DNA of 64,000 nucleotides from Gemmatimonadota bacterium (GTDB taxonomy: Bacteria; Gemmatimonadota; Gemmatimonadetes; Gemmatimonadales; GWC2-71-9), in the NCBI GenBank assembly GCA_022710485.1, contig JAKLGU010000001.1, positions 304,501 through 368,500 on the forward strand. The letters run 5' to 3'. Of this stretch, positions 8,817 to 16,822 are shown in pieces (the first letter of the stretch is position 1; each line of letters starts with the position of its first letter). A model generated the notes under the pieces. That model saw only the letters and a program-made list of their open reading frames with translations, was not told the origin of the DNA and ran no database searches. The position numbers were made by a program, and so were the translations under genes.

Positions 8817-9986
8817 ATGCTGACGCTACTGCGGAACGTCGAGATCTACGCCCCCGAGCCTCGCGACGCCCGCCACATCCTCGTGGGCGGCGGCAAGGTG
8901 CTCTGGATGGGCCGCGATCTCCCCTCACTTCCGGCCTCGCTCGGTGTGGTCGAGCGGGACTTCGGGGGGCGGCGCGTCATCCCTGGGCTCGTGGACGGCC
9001 ACGTCCACCTGACAGGGGGCGGCGGCGAGTCGGGACCGGAGAGCCGTGTGCCGCCGGTGCCCCTCACGCGCTTCACGCGCGGCGGGGTGACGACGGTGGT
9101 GGGCGTGCTGGGCACCGACGACGTCACCCGCACCACCGGCTCGCTCGTCGCGGCGGCACGAGGGCTCGTGGCGGAGGGGCTGAGCGCCTGGTGCCACACC
9201 GGCGGCTACCACCTGCCGCCGACCACGCTGACAGGCAGCGTCCGCGGCGACATCGTGCACGTGGACCGCATCATCGGCGTGGGCGAGGTGGCGCTGAGCG
9301 ACCACCGCTCGAGCCAGCCGACGCTCGATGAACTCCTGCGCCTCGCCGGCGAAACGCACGTGGCGGGGCTGATGACCGGCAAGGCCGGCATCCTGCACCT
9401 CCACCTTGGAGACGGACCGCGCGGCCTGCAGCTCGTCAACGCCGCCCTCGACGCCAGCGAAATTCCTCCCCGCGTATTCAACCCTACCCACGTCAACCGC
9501 CGCCGCGCCCTCTTCGAAGAGGCGATGCAACTCGCCGACCGGGGGGCCTGGATCGACCTCACGGCGTTTCCGGTCGGGCCGGACGAGGACGCGTGGTCGG
9601 CCGAGGACGCCCTGCTCCGCTATCTCGGCGCCGGGCTCCCGGCGGAGCGGATTACCGTCAGCTCCGACGGCGGGGGGTGCCTTCCGGTGTTCGACGCCGA
9701 CGGCCGCGTGACAGACATGGACGTCGGAAGCCCTGGCGCGCTGGCGGCGGCCCTCCGTGGCCTGCTCGACCGCGGCCAGCCGCTCGAGCGAGTGTTGCCG
9801 GCCTTCACCTCCAATCCCGCCGACCTGCTTCGCCTCCCGGACAAGGGTCGGATCGAGGCCGGCGGCGATGCGGACCTCGTGGTGCTGAACCCCAACGGAG
9901 ACCTGACCGACGTGATGGCACTGGGACGCTGGCACATGGTGGACGGGCGGGCGGTGGTGCGCGGAACTTTCGAGGAACTGCAGTGA
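8817..9986 (+). CDS. iadA: Isoaspartyl (beta-aspartyl) dipeptidase
   Basis: Metal-dependent amidohydrolase that cleaves beta-Asp-Xaa dipeptides. It has 389 residues, like E. coli IadA. Metal ligands are visible: HVH near residues 62-64, VGEVALSDHRSSQP in the middle, HLHLGDG, NPTHVNR and the catalytic Asp in SSDGGG. The bridging position that is a carbamylated Lys in E. coli appears to be Glu here (GEVA), as I recall in several other bacterial relatives. First gene of a coupled operon: its stop overlaps the cyanophycinase GTG by 4 nt. In this context its likely substrate is beta-Asp-Arg released by cyanophycinase. Confidence 0.93.
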   Translation: MLTLLRNVEIYAPEPRDARHILVGGGKVLWMGRDLPSLPASLGVVERDFGGRRVIPGLVDGHVHLTGGGGESGPESRVPPVPLTRFTRGGVTTVVGVLGTDDVTRTTGSLVAAARGLVAEGLSAWCHTGGYHLPPTTLTGSVRGDIVHVDRIIGVGEVALSDHRSSQPTLDELLRLAGETHVAGLMTGKAGILHLHLGDGPRGLQLVNAALDASEIPPRVFNPTHVNRRRALFEEAMQLADRGAWIDLTAFPVGPDEDAWSAEDALLRYLGAGLPAERITVSSDGGGCLPVFDADGRVTDMDVGSPGALAAALRGLLDRGQPLERVLPAFTSNPADLLRLPDKGRIEAGGDADLVVLNPNGDLTDVMALGRWHMVDGRAVVRGTFEELQ

Positions 9987-10825
9987 GCCCGGCCCGGCCG
10001 CCCGAGGGCGCGGAGCGCGGGGCGATCATCCCCGTCGGCGGCGCCGAGGAGAAGATGAGCGACGCCCGGATTCTCCGGCGGTTCGTCGACATCGCCGGGG
10101 GGAAGGATGCGCGGATCGCCGTGATCGCCACCGCCTCGCAGCTCGCGGACACCGGCGACCGCTACGAATCGCTGTTCACCGAGCTTGGCGCCGGACGGGT
10201 CCGGGCGCTGCCCTTCGAGTCGCGCGGCGACTGCGACCGCCCCGAGCTGCTGGAAAAGCTGGTCAAGGCCACCGGCATCTTCCTGACCGGCGGCAACCAG
10301 CTGCGCCTGGCCACCACGCTCGGCGGGACCGACGTGGCGCGCACGATCCGCACGCTCAACGCCGCGGGGGTGCCGGTGGCGGGAACCTCCGCGGGCGCCG
10401 CCTTCCTGTCGGAGCACATGATCGCGAACGGGGAGGACGGCGCCGTTCCCCGTGCCAACATCGTGACGCTCGCCCCGGGCCTCGGACTGACGAACCGCGT
10501 CGTGATCGACCAGCACTTCCGCCAGCGCGACCGGCTCGGCCGGCTGCTCACCGCCCTGGCCTACAACCCGTTCGCGATCGGGATCGGCCTCGACGAGGAC
10601 ACCGCCGCCTTCCTGGGGCCGGACGAGACGCTGGAGGTCGTCGGCAGCGGCGGCATCACGATCGTGGACTGCGCCAACGTGGAGTATTCCTCGATGGACC
10701 AGGTCGGCGACCACGAGCCGGTCTGCCTGATCGGGCTCCGCCTGCACATCCTCACCGCCGGCGCGACCTTCAACCTGCACACCCGCGTGGCCACGGCGCC
10801 GAACGCCGCCGCCACCAAGCCCTGA
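9983..10825 (+). CDS. cphB: Cyanophycinase (S51 serine peptidase)
   Basis: Exopeptidase that degrades cyanophycin to beta-Asp-Arg dipeptides. The nucleophile motif is GTSAGAAF, with FLTGGNQLRL and the VVIDQHFRQRDRLGRL segment typical of cyanophycinases. It has 280 residues including a short N-terminal tail; intracellular, no signal peptide. The start is GTG at 9983-9985, overlapping the iadA stop (GTGA). cphA follows 23 bp downstream behind a GGAGG site. Pairing with a dipeptidase and a synthetase makes the assignment firm. Confidence 0.95.
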   Translation: MSPARPPEGAERGAIIPVGGAEEKMSDARILRRFVDIAGGKDARIAVIATASQLADTGDRYESLFTELGAGRVRALPFESRGDCDRPELLEKLVKATGIFLTGGNQLRLATTLGGTDVARTIRTLNAAGVPVAGTSAGAAFLSEHMIANGEDGAVPRANIVTLAPGLGLTNRVVIDQHFRQRDRLGRLLTALAYNPFAIGIGLDEDTAAFLGPDETLEVVGSGGITIVDCANVEYSSMDQVGDHEPVCLIGLRLHILTAGATFNLHTRVATAPNAAATKP

Positions 10826-10848
10826 CCCCGGTCCCCCCCGGGAGGCCT

Positions 10849-13638
10849 ATGCGCATCGTCGAAACCTCGGTCTACCTCGGGCCGAGCCTGTACGCCCATT
10901 TCCCCGTCATCCGGTTCGACCTGGACCTGGGGCCCGTCGAGGCGTGGCCGACCAGCCGGCTCGGACCCCAGTTCAACGACGCGCTGTTCGCGGCCCTTCC
11001 CGGCCTGCTGGAGCACGGCTGCTCGTACGGCGACGCGGGGGGGTTCCGGCGGCGGGTCCTCGAGGACGAGGGGACCTGGCTGGGGCACGTCCTCGAGCAT
11101 GTGGCCATCGAGCTCCAGAACGTAGCGGGCGCCAGCGTCACCTTCGGCAAGACCCGCTCCACCGGCGTGCCCGGGCGCTACCACGTGGTGTTCGAGTACG
11201 AGCAGGAGGAGGTCGGCCTCGAGGCGGGCCGCCTGGCCCTGACCCTGCTCCACTCCCTCCTGCCCGAGGAACTGCGCCCGGAGCGGAGCGTCCCCGCCGA
11301 CTTCGATTTCGCGGAGGAGCGAGACGCCTTCATCCGGTTCGCGCAGCGCCGCGCCCTCGGCCCCAGCACCGGGTCGCTGGTCCACGCCGCCGAGGCCCGC
11401 GACATCCCCTGGATGCGACTGAACGACGCCAGCCTGATCCAGTTCGGGTGGGGGCGCTATCAGCAGCGGGTCCAGGCCACCATCACCAGCCACACCGCCC
11501 ACATCGCCGTCGAGATCGCCTCCGACAAGGAGGAGACGAACAAGATCCTCTCGCGGCTCGGCCTCCCAGTCCCAAAGCAACGGCTGGTCCAGCGCGAGGA
11601 CGAGGCGATCGACGCCGCCCGGCGCATCGGCCATCCGGTGGTGGTCAAGCCGTACAACGCCAATCACGGGCGCGGTGTCGCCATCAACCTGCGCGACGAC
11701 GAGTCGGTGGCGATGGCGTTCCGGCAGGCGCAGGCCATCAGCCGCAGCGTCATCGTGGAGACGTTCATCGAGGGTCACGACCACCGCATGCTGGTCATCG
11801 ACGGCGAGCTGGTGGCGGTGGCGAAGCGTGTGCCCGGGCACGTGGTGGGCGACGGAACGCACACGATCGAGGAGTTGGTGGCGATGGTCAACAGCGATCC
11901 GCGCCGCGGCATCGGGCACGAGAAGGTGCTGACCCGGATCGAGTTCGACTCTCAGGCGGACCGGCTGCTGGCCCAGAAGAACTACACCCGGCAGACGGTG
12001 CCCGCGGCGGGCGAGGCGGTGTACCTCCGGTCCACCGGCAACCTCTCCACCGGCGGCACCTCGGTCGACGTGACCGACTCCGTGCATCCCGACAACCGCG
12101 AAATGGCCATCCGCACCGTCGAGGCCATCGGGCTCGACGTCGGCGGCGTGGACTTCCTGACGCCGGACATCACGCAGTCGTACCGGGAAAGCGGCGGCGG
12201 CGCCATCTGCGAGGTGAACGCGGCGCCCGGGTTCCGGATGCACATGGCGCCGAGCGAGGGGAAGCCGCGCGACGTGGCGGGGCCGGTGCTCGACATGCTC
12301 TTCCCGCCAGGGACGCCGTCGCGCATCCCGATCGCGGCCATCACCGGCACCAACGGCAAGACCACGACCTCCCGCATGCTCGCGCACATCCACAAGCTGG
12401 CGGGACGTACCGTCGGGCTCACCACCACCGACGGCGTCTACATCGACGGCAACCGGACCGTCGAGGGCGACATGACCGGCCCGATCGCCGCGCGCATGGT
12501 GCTCGGCGACCCGCAGGTGGACGTGGCGGTGCTCGAGACGGCGCGCGGCGGCCTCTTGCGCGCCGGCATGGGCTTCCGCCACTGCGACGTGGCGGCCTGC
12601 CTCAACGTGAAATCCGACCACCTCGGCCTCCGCGGCGTGGAGACGCTCGAGGAACTGGCCAAGGTCAAGCGGATCCCGATCGAGGTGGCGCGGGACACCG
12701 CCGTGCTCAACGCCGACGACCCGCTCTGCCTCGCGATGGCCGACTACACCGAGGCGAAGGTCATCTGCTACGTGACGCTGAACCCCGAACACCAGCTCGT
12801 GCGCGCGCACATCCGCGCCGGCGGACGGGCGCTCGCGCTCGAGGCGGGCGTCAACGGGCAGATGATCACCATCTACGACAAGGGCGGGCACATCCCCCTG
12901 CTCTGGACCCACCTGATCCCCGCCACGCTCGAAGGCCGCGCCATGCACAACGTGCAGAACGCGATGTTCGCGGCGGCGATGGCGTTCAGCATGGGGGTCA
13001 AGCTCGAGGACATCCGCCACGGGCTCCGCACGTTCGACACCAGCTTCTTCCAGGCCCCGGGCCGGATGAACGTGTTCGACGAGCACGGGTTCAAGGTGAT
13101 CCTCGACTACGGCCACAACCCCGACGCGGTCGAGGTGATGTGCCAGCTCACCGACCGGATCGAGGTCAAGGGGCGGAAGCTGGTGGTGCTGGCGGGGCCC
13201 GGCGACCGGCGGGACGAAGACCTGCGCGAGATCGCCCAGCGAGCGGCGGGACGGTTCGCGCATTACTTCTGCCGGCGCGACGACTCGCTCCGGGGGCGCA
13301 CCGACGAGGAGGTGCCCCGGATCCTGAGGGAGGCGCTCCTGGCGTCGGGGGTGCCCGACAAGCAGATCACGGTCATCGCCGATGAACAGCGAGCGGTGGA
13401 CGCCGCGCTCCGCATGGCGCGCGCAGGAGACCTCCTCCTGGTCTTCGGCGATTCGATCGCGCGGACCTGGAAGCAGATCATTCATTTCCGCCCCGACGGG
13501 CGCGGTGCGGCGGCCGCCGCCAGCCCGCCCGCCCGCGTGGAAGTCACCGCACCAGGGCCCGGCGCGGAGCTGCCGGACTCAGAGCAGCTCATCCGTGACG
13601 AGCGCGGCGTGCGGCTGGCCCGGGAGGCCGACGACTGA
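10849..13638 (+). CDS. cphA: Cyanophycin synthetase
   Basis: Non-ribosomal, primer-dependent synthesis of multi-L-arginyl-poly-L-aspartate using ATP. It has 929 residues with three parts: an N-terminal domain (about 1-160, starts MRIVETSVYLGP), an ATP-grasp domain (about 220-480, with RLGLPVPKQRLV and GGAICEVNAAPGFRMH), and a Mur-ligase-like domain with P-loop TGTNGKTTTSR near residue 500, ETARGGLLRAGMGF and LDYGHNPDA. All landmark motifs of a full-length CphA1 are present. GGAGG lies only 3 nt before the ATG. The stop overlaps the next start as TGATG. Confidence 0.96.
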   Translation: MRIVETSVYLGPSLYAHFPVIRFDLDLGPVEAWPTSRLGPQFNDALFAALPGLLEHGCSYGDAGGFRRRVLEDEGTWLGHVLEHVAIELQNVAGASVTFGKTRSTGVPGRYHVVFEYEQEEVGLEAGRLALTLLHSLLPEELRPERSVPADFDFAEERDAFIRFAQRRALGPSTGSLVHAAEARDIPWMRLNDASLIQFGWGRYQQRVQATITSHTAHIAVEIASDKEETNKILSRLGLPVPKQRLVQREDEAIDAARRIGHPVVVKPYNANHGRGVAINLRDDESVAMAFRQAQAISRSVIVETFIEGHDHRMLVIDGELVAVAKRVPGHVVGDGTHTIEELVAMVNSDPRRGIGHEKVLTRIEFDSQADRLLAQKNYTRQTVPAAGEAVYLRSTGNLSTGGTSVDVTDSVHPDNREMAIRTVEAIGLDVGGVDFLTPDITQSYRESGGGAICEVNAAPGFRMHMAPSEGKPRDVAGPVLDMLFPPGTPSRIPIAAITGTNGKTTTSRMLAHIHKLAGRTVGLTTTDGVYIDGNRTVEGDMTGPIAARMVLGDPQVDVAVLETARGGLLRAGMGFRHCDVAACLNVKSDHLGLRGVETLEELAKVKRIPIEVARDTAVLNADDPLCLAMADYTEAKVICYVTLNPEHQLVRAHIRAGGRALALEAGVNGQMITIYDKGGHIPLLWTHLIPATLEGRAMHNVQNAMFAAAMAFSMGVKLEDIRHGLRTFDTSFFQAPGRMNVFDEHGFKVILDYGHNPDAVEVMCQLTDRIEVKGRKLVVLAGPGDRRDEDLREIAQRAAGRFAHYFCRRDDSLRGRTDEEVPRILREALLASGVPDKQITVIADEQRAVDAALRMARAGDLLLVFGDSIARTWKQIIHFRPDGRGAAAAASPPARVEVTAPGPGAELPDSEQLIRDERGVRLAREADD

Positions 13639-15365
13639 TGGTCCTGCCTGACACCGTGCGCGACTCTCGGCGGCTCACCGGGCCGAACCTGGTGACCGAC
13701 CGGCCCGGGGCGGTGCTGGAGGTCGAGCTCGCCGACGAGTCGGCGGACGCGTTGGTCGGCTACTGGCACGAGGAGGTGCGCCGCGCGCTTGACGCCGTGG
13801 GCTGGGGCGCCGAATCGCGGGCGGTCCGTCGCTACCCGGGTGGCGCCAGCCTCGCGTTCACGGCCCCCATCGACGCCTTGTACGCCGCCACCGAAGTGAA
13901 CGAATGGGCGTGGACGGCCGCCTCCGCGCGGCTTCACGGCGAGCACATCGACCGCGACGAGGCCTACGCACGGCTGACGGGGCTGGTCGCAGCGGAGCGA
14001 CGCCCCGCCCTTCTGGCGCTGGAGGAGGCAGCCCGCGCCCGGGATGTCCGGTTCCTCTGGGACGACGACTGCGTGACCGTCGGAACCGGGACCGGCTCGC
14101 TCACCTGGCCGATGGATGCCCTTCCCGACCCTGACGCCGTGGACTGGGCCACGGTTCACGACATTCCGGTGGCGCTCGTGACAGGCAGCAACGGCAAGAC
14201 GACCGTGACCCGCCTGGTGAGCGGGATGATCACGGCGGCCGGGCTGGCCGGAGGACACACCTCCACCGACGGCATCAAGGTGGGCGCGGAGACGCTCGAC
14301 GCTGGAGACTTTTCGGGGCCCGGCGGAGCGCGCCGGCTGCTCCGCGACCGCCGGGTCGAGATGGCGGTGCTCGAGACCGCGCGGGGCGGGCTGCTTCGGC
14401 GCGGCCTGGCCGTGGACCGTGCCGACACCGCGGTCATCACCAACATCGCGGAGGATCACCTCGGCGAATCGGCGGTGTACACGATCGCCGACCTCGCCGA
14501 GGCCAAGCTGGTGGTCGCGCACGCGCTCGGAGGCTCGCGGCCGCTCGTCCTCAACGCCGACGACCCGGCGCTCGTGCAGGCAGCCCGCGGCGTCTCCTGC
14601 CCGGTCGCATGGTATTCCCTCGACGCGAAGCATCCCGCACTGGCCGCCGCGGCCGCGGCAGGCGGTTTGACCGCGACCCTCGTCGGCGACCAGGTCAAGC
14701 TCGGGAAGGGCGCCGCCTCGCGCAGCGTCACTTCGGTGAGCAGGATTCCTATCACGGTCGGGGGGGCGGCGCGCTACAACGTGTCGAACGCCCTGGCCGC
14801 CGCGCTGGTCGGAACGATTCTCGGGCTCGACGACACGGCCATCGCCAAGGGGCTCGCCGCGCTGACCAACAGTCCGTCCGGGAATCTCGGCCGGCTCAAC
14901 GCCTTCGAGTTCGGCTCGGTCCGCGCCTTCGTGGACTTTGCCCATAACCCGCACGGGCTGACCGCCCTGATGGAGATGGCACGCGCCCTTCCGGCCGCGC
15001 GGCGCCTCGTGGTGATCGGCCAGGCCGGCGACCGTGACGACCACGCCATCCGCGAGCTGGCGCGTACCGCCTGGCTCGGGGCGCCCGACCGCGTGCTGGT
15101 GAAGGAGATGCCCGACTACCTGCGCGGCCGCCCCGCCGGCGAGGTGACCGGGATGCTCCTGCAGGAACTCCGGCAGCTTGGCGCCCGCGAGGACCAGCTC
15201 GACCTGGCCGTCGGCGAGCTGCAGGCCGCGCGGCAGGCGCTCGCCTGGGCGCGGGACGGGGACCTGCTGCTGCTCACGGTGCACGCGGACCGCGATACCG
15301 TCCTCCGCTACCTGCAGCGCCTCGCCGCCGAGGGCTGGACCGCCGGGAAGCCACTCCCGGCATGA
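13638..15365 (+). CDS. CphA-like protein with Mur-ligase module but no ATP-grasp domain
   Basis: 575 residues. The region from about residue 175 parallels the C-terminal half of CphA: P-loop TGSNGKTTVTR, STDGI, VLETARGGLLRRG, NIAEDHLGE, VDFAHNPHG, VIGQAGDRDD. The first 170 residues contain LTGPNLVTDRPGAVLEVEL, reminiscent of the CphA N-terminal domain, then an unfamiliar segment. The ATP-grasp domain is absent. Known family members suggest ATP-dependent ligation of an amino acid to a carboxylate; the substrate is unknown. Translationally coupled to cphA (TGATG) and to the amidase (ATGA), so it probably acts on the same polymer or a modified version of it. Confidence 0.85.
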   Translation: MVLPDTVRDSRRLTGPNLVTDRPGAVLEVELADESADALVGYWHEEVRRALDAVGWGAESRAVRRYPGGASLAFTAPIDALYAATEVNEWAWTAASARLHGEHIDRDEAYARLTGLVAAERRPALLALEEAARARDVRFLWDDDCVTVGTGTGSLTWPMDALPDPDAVDWATVHDIPVALVTGSNGKTTVTRLVSGMITAAGLAGGHTSTDGIKVGAETLDAGDFSGPGGARRLLRDRRVEMAVLETARGGLLRRGLAVDRADTAVITNIAEDHLGESAVYTIADLAEAKLVVAHALGGSRPLVLNADDPALVQAARGVSCPVAWYSLDAKHPALAAAAAAGGLTATLVGDQVKLGKGAASRSVTSVSRIPITVGGAARYNVSNALAAALVGTILGLDDTAIAKGLAALTNSPSGNLGRLNAFEFGSVRAFVDFAHNPHGLTALMEMARALPAARRLVVIGQAGDRDDHAIRELARTAWLGAPDRVLVKEMPDYLRGRPAGEVTGMLLQELRQLGAREDQLDLAVGELQAARQALAWARDGDLLLLTVHADRDTVLRYLQRLAAEGWTAGKPLPA

Positions 15366-16822
15366 GCGCGGACCTCGGCTCGGGCTTCGCCACCGCGGGC
15401 GAACTCGCCGAGGCGATCCGCGATCGCCAAATCAGCGCGGTCGAGGCGCACGACCTGCACGCCGACCGCATCGCGCGATTCAACCCTCCCCTCAACGCCA
15501 TCGTCATCCCGAACCCGGACGCGCGCGCCCGCGCGATCGCCGCCGATGAGGCGCTCGCCCGCGGCGAGCTGTGGGGCCCGCTCCACGGCGTGCCGGTGAC
15601 GATCAAGGACATCTTCGATGTGAGGGGGCTGCGGAACACCGCCGGCTACCCGCCGGCCAAGGACAACGTGTCCACCACCGATGCGACCGTCACGGCACGC
15701 ATGCAGGGGGCCGGCGCGGTGGTCCTCGGAAAGACGAACGTCCCCCTCCTCTGCTACGACTGGCAGTGCGACAGCCCGATTTTCGGCCGCAGCAACAATC
15801 CGTGGGATGTCAGCCGCACGCCGGGGGGAAGCACCGGCGGGGGCGCGGCCGCGGTGGCGGCCGGGCTGTCGCCGCTCGAGGTCGGCAGCGACGCTGCCGG
15901 ATCGATCCGGATCCCGAGTCATTTCTGCGGAGTGTACGGGCTGAAGCCGACGGAGGATCGCGTGTCGGGGGCCGGGCACGGCGAGCTCCCCGACCGGCCG
16001 CCCGGCGGGCTGCGCCACCTCGTGAGCTTCGGCCCGCTCGCCCGCTCCGTGGCAGACCTGCGCCTGGCGCTCGCGCTCCTCGAGGGGCCCGACCCGCGTC
16101 GGGTCGAAGTCCCGCCCGTGCCGCCGGTCGCAAGGCGACCCGACCTGCCCCGGCCCGAGTCGATGCGGATCGCCTGGATGGACACCCTTCCCCACTGCCC
16201 GACCTCCGCGGAGACGGCAGCGGTCGTTCTCGCGGCCGCACAGGCGCTCGAGACGGCGGGGTGCCGCGTCGAGCGGGTGGCCCCGCTGCATTTCGAGATC
16301 GAGGAAGCGCTCGCGACGTGGGGGGAGATCAACGGCTTCGAAATGGGAGCGATGACCCCGGCGCCGATCAGGCTGCTGATCAGGAACACCACGTTCCTCG
16401 GACTGGGCCGGACCAGGTGGACGCGCGGGCTGCGGGGCGGGTTCGGCATGAACGGGCCCCGCTACATCAAGGCGCTCACGACGCGAGAGCGGTTGATAGC
16501 GGAACTCGAGGCGTTCCTCAACGGCTTCGACGCCTGGCTGCTCCCGGTGGCCGCCGTGCCCGCCTTCCGGCACATGCGTTCGGGGAAGTCGCTCGACGTG
16601 GACGGCACATCGGTGCCGTATACCACGGCGGTCGGCTCCTACGCCGCGCCGTTCAACCTCACCGGGAGCCCGGCGGTGTCGCTGCCGGCCGGTCAGTCGC
16701 CGGAGGGGCTGCCGATCGGCGTACAGTTGGTGGGGCGGCGCTGGGACGACGACCACCTGCTGGCGGTCGCTGAGCGGGTGGCGGAGATCCTGGGACCCTT
16801 CCGGAGGCCCCCGGGTTACTGA
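15362..16822 (+). CDS. Amidase signature family hydrolase
   Basis: 486-residue amidase of the Ser-cisSer-Lys class. Visible elements: the catalytic Lys in HGVPVTIKD (near 81), the GGSTGGGAAAVAAG loop (near 155-168) and the nucleophile region EVGSDAAGSIRIPS (near 175-188). The family hydrolyses many carboxamides, so the substrate is open. As last gene of the iadA-cphB-cphA-Mur ligase operon (ATG overlaps the previous stop as ATGA) it may trim or recycle a product of that pathway. GatA is unlikely because no GatB or GatC is adjacent. The 3' end overlaps the convergent ABC-F gene by 7 bp. Confidence 0.88.
   Translation: MSADLGSGFATAGELAEAIRDRQISAVEAHDLHADRIARFNPPLNAIVIPNPDARARAIAADEALARGELWGPLHGVPVTIKDIFDVRGLRNTAGYPPAKDNVSTTDATVTARMQGAGAVVLGKTNVPLLCYDWQCDSPIFGRSNNPWDVSRTPGGSTGGGAAAVAAGLSPLEVGSDAAGSIRIPSHFCGVYGLKPTEDRVSGAGHGELPDRPPGGLRHLVSFGPLARSVADLRLALALLEGPDPRRVEVPPVPPVARRPDLPRPESMRIAWMDTLPHCPTSAETAAVVLAAAQALETAGCRVERVAPLHFEIEEALATWGEINGFEMGAMTPAPIRLLIRNTTFLGLGRTRWTRGLRGGFGMNGPRYIKALTTRERLIAELEAFLNGFDAWLLPVAAVPAFRHMRSGKSLDVDGTSVPYTTAVGSYAAPFNLTGSPAVSLPAGQSPEGLPIGVQLVGRRWDDDHLLAVAERVAEILGPFRRPPGY

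Noticed and set aside
10561-13485. A 974-codon open frame on the minus strand opposite cphA
   Set aside because: Typical antisense shadow in GC-rich DNA: His/Arg/Val/Gly-rich composition, no family motif, and cphA on the plus strand is complete with all its motifs.
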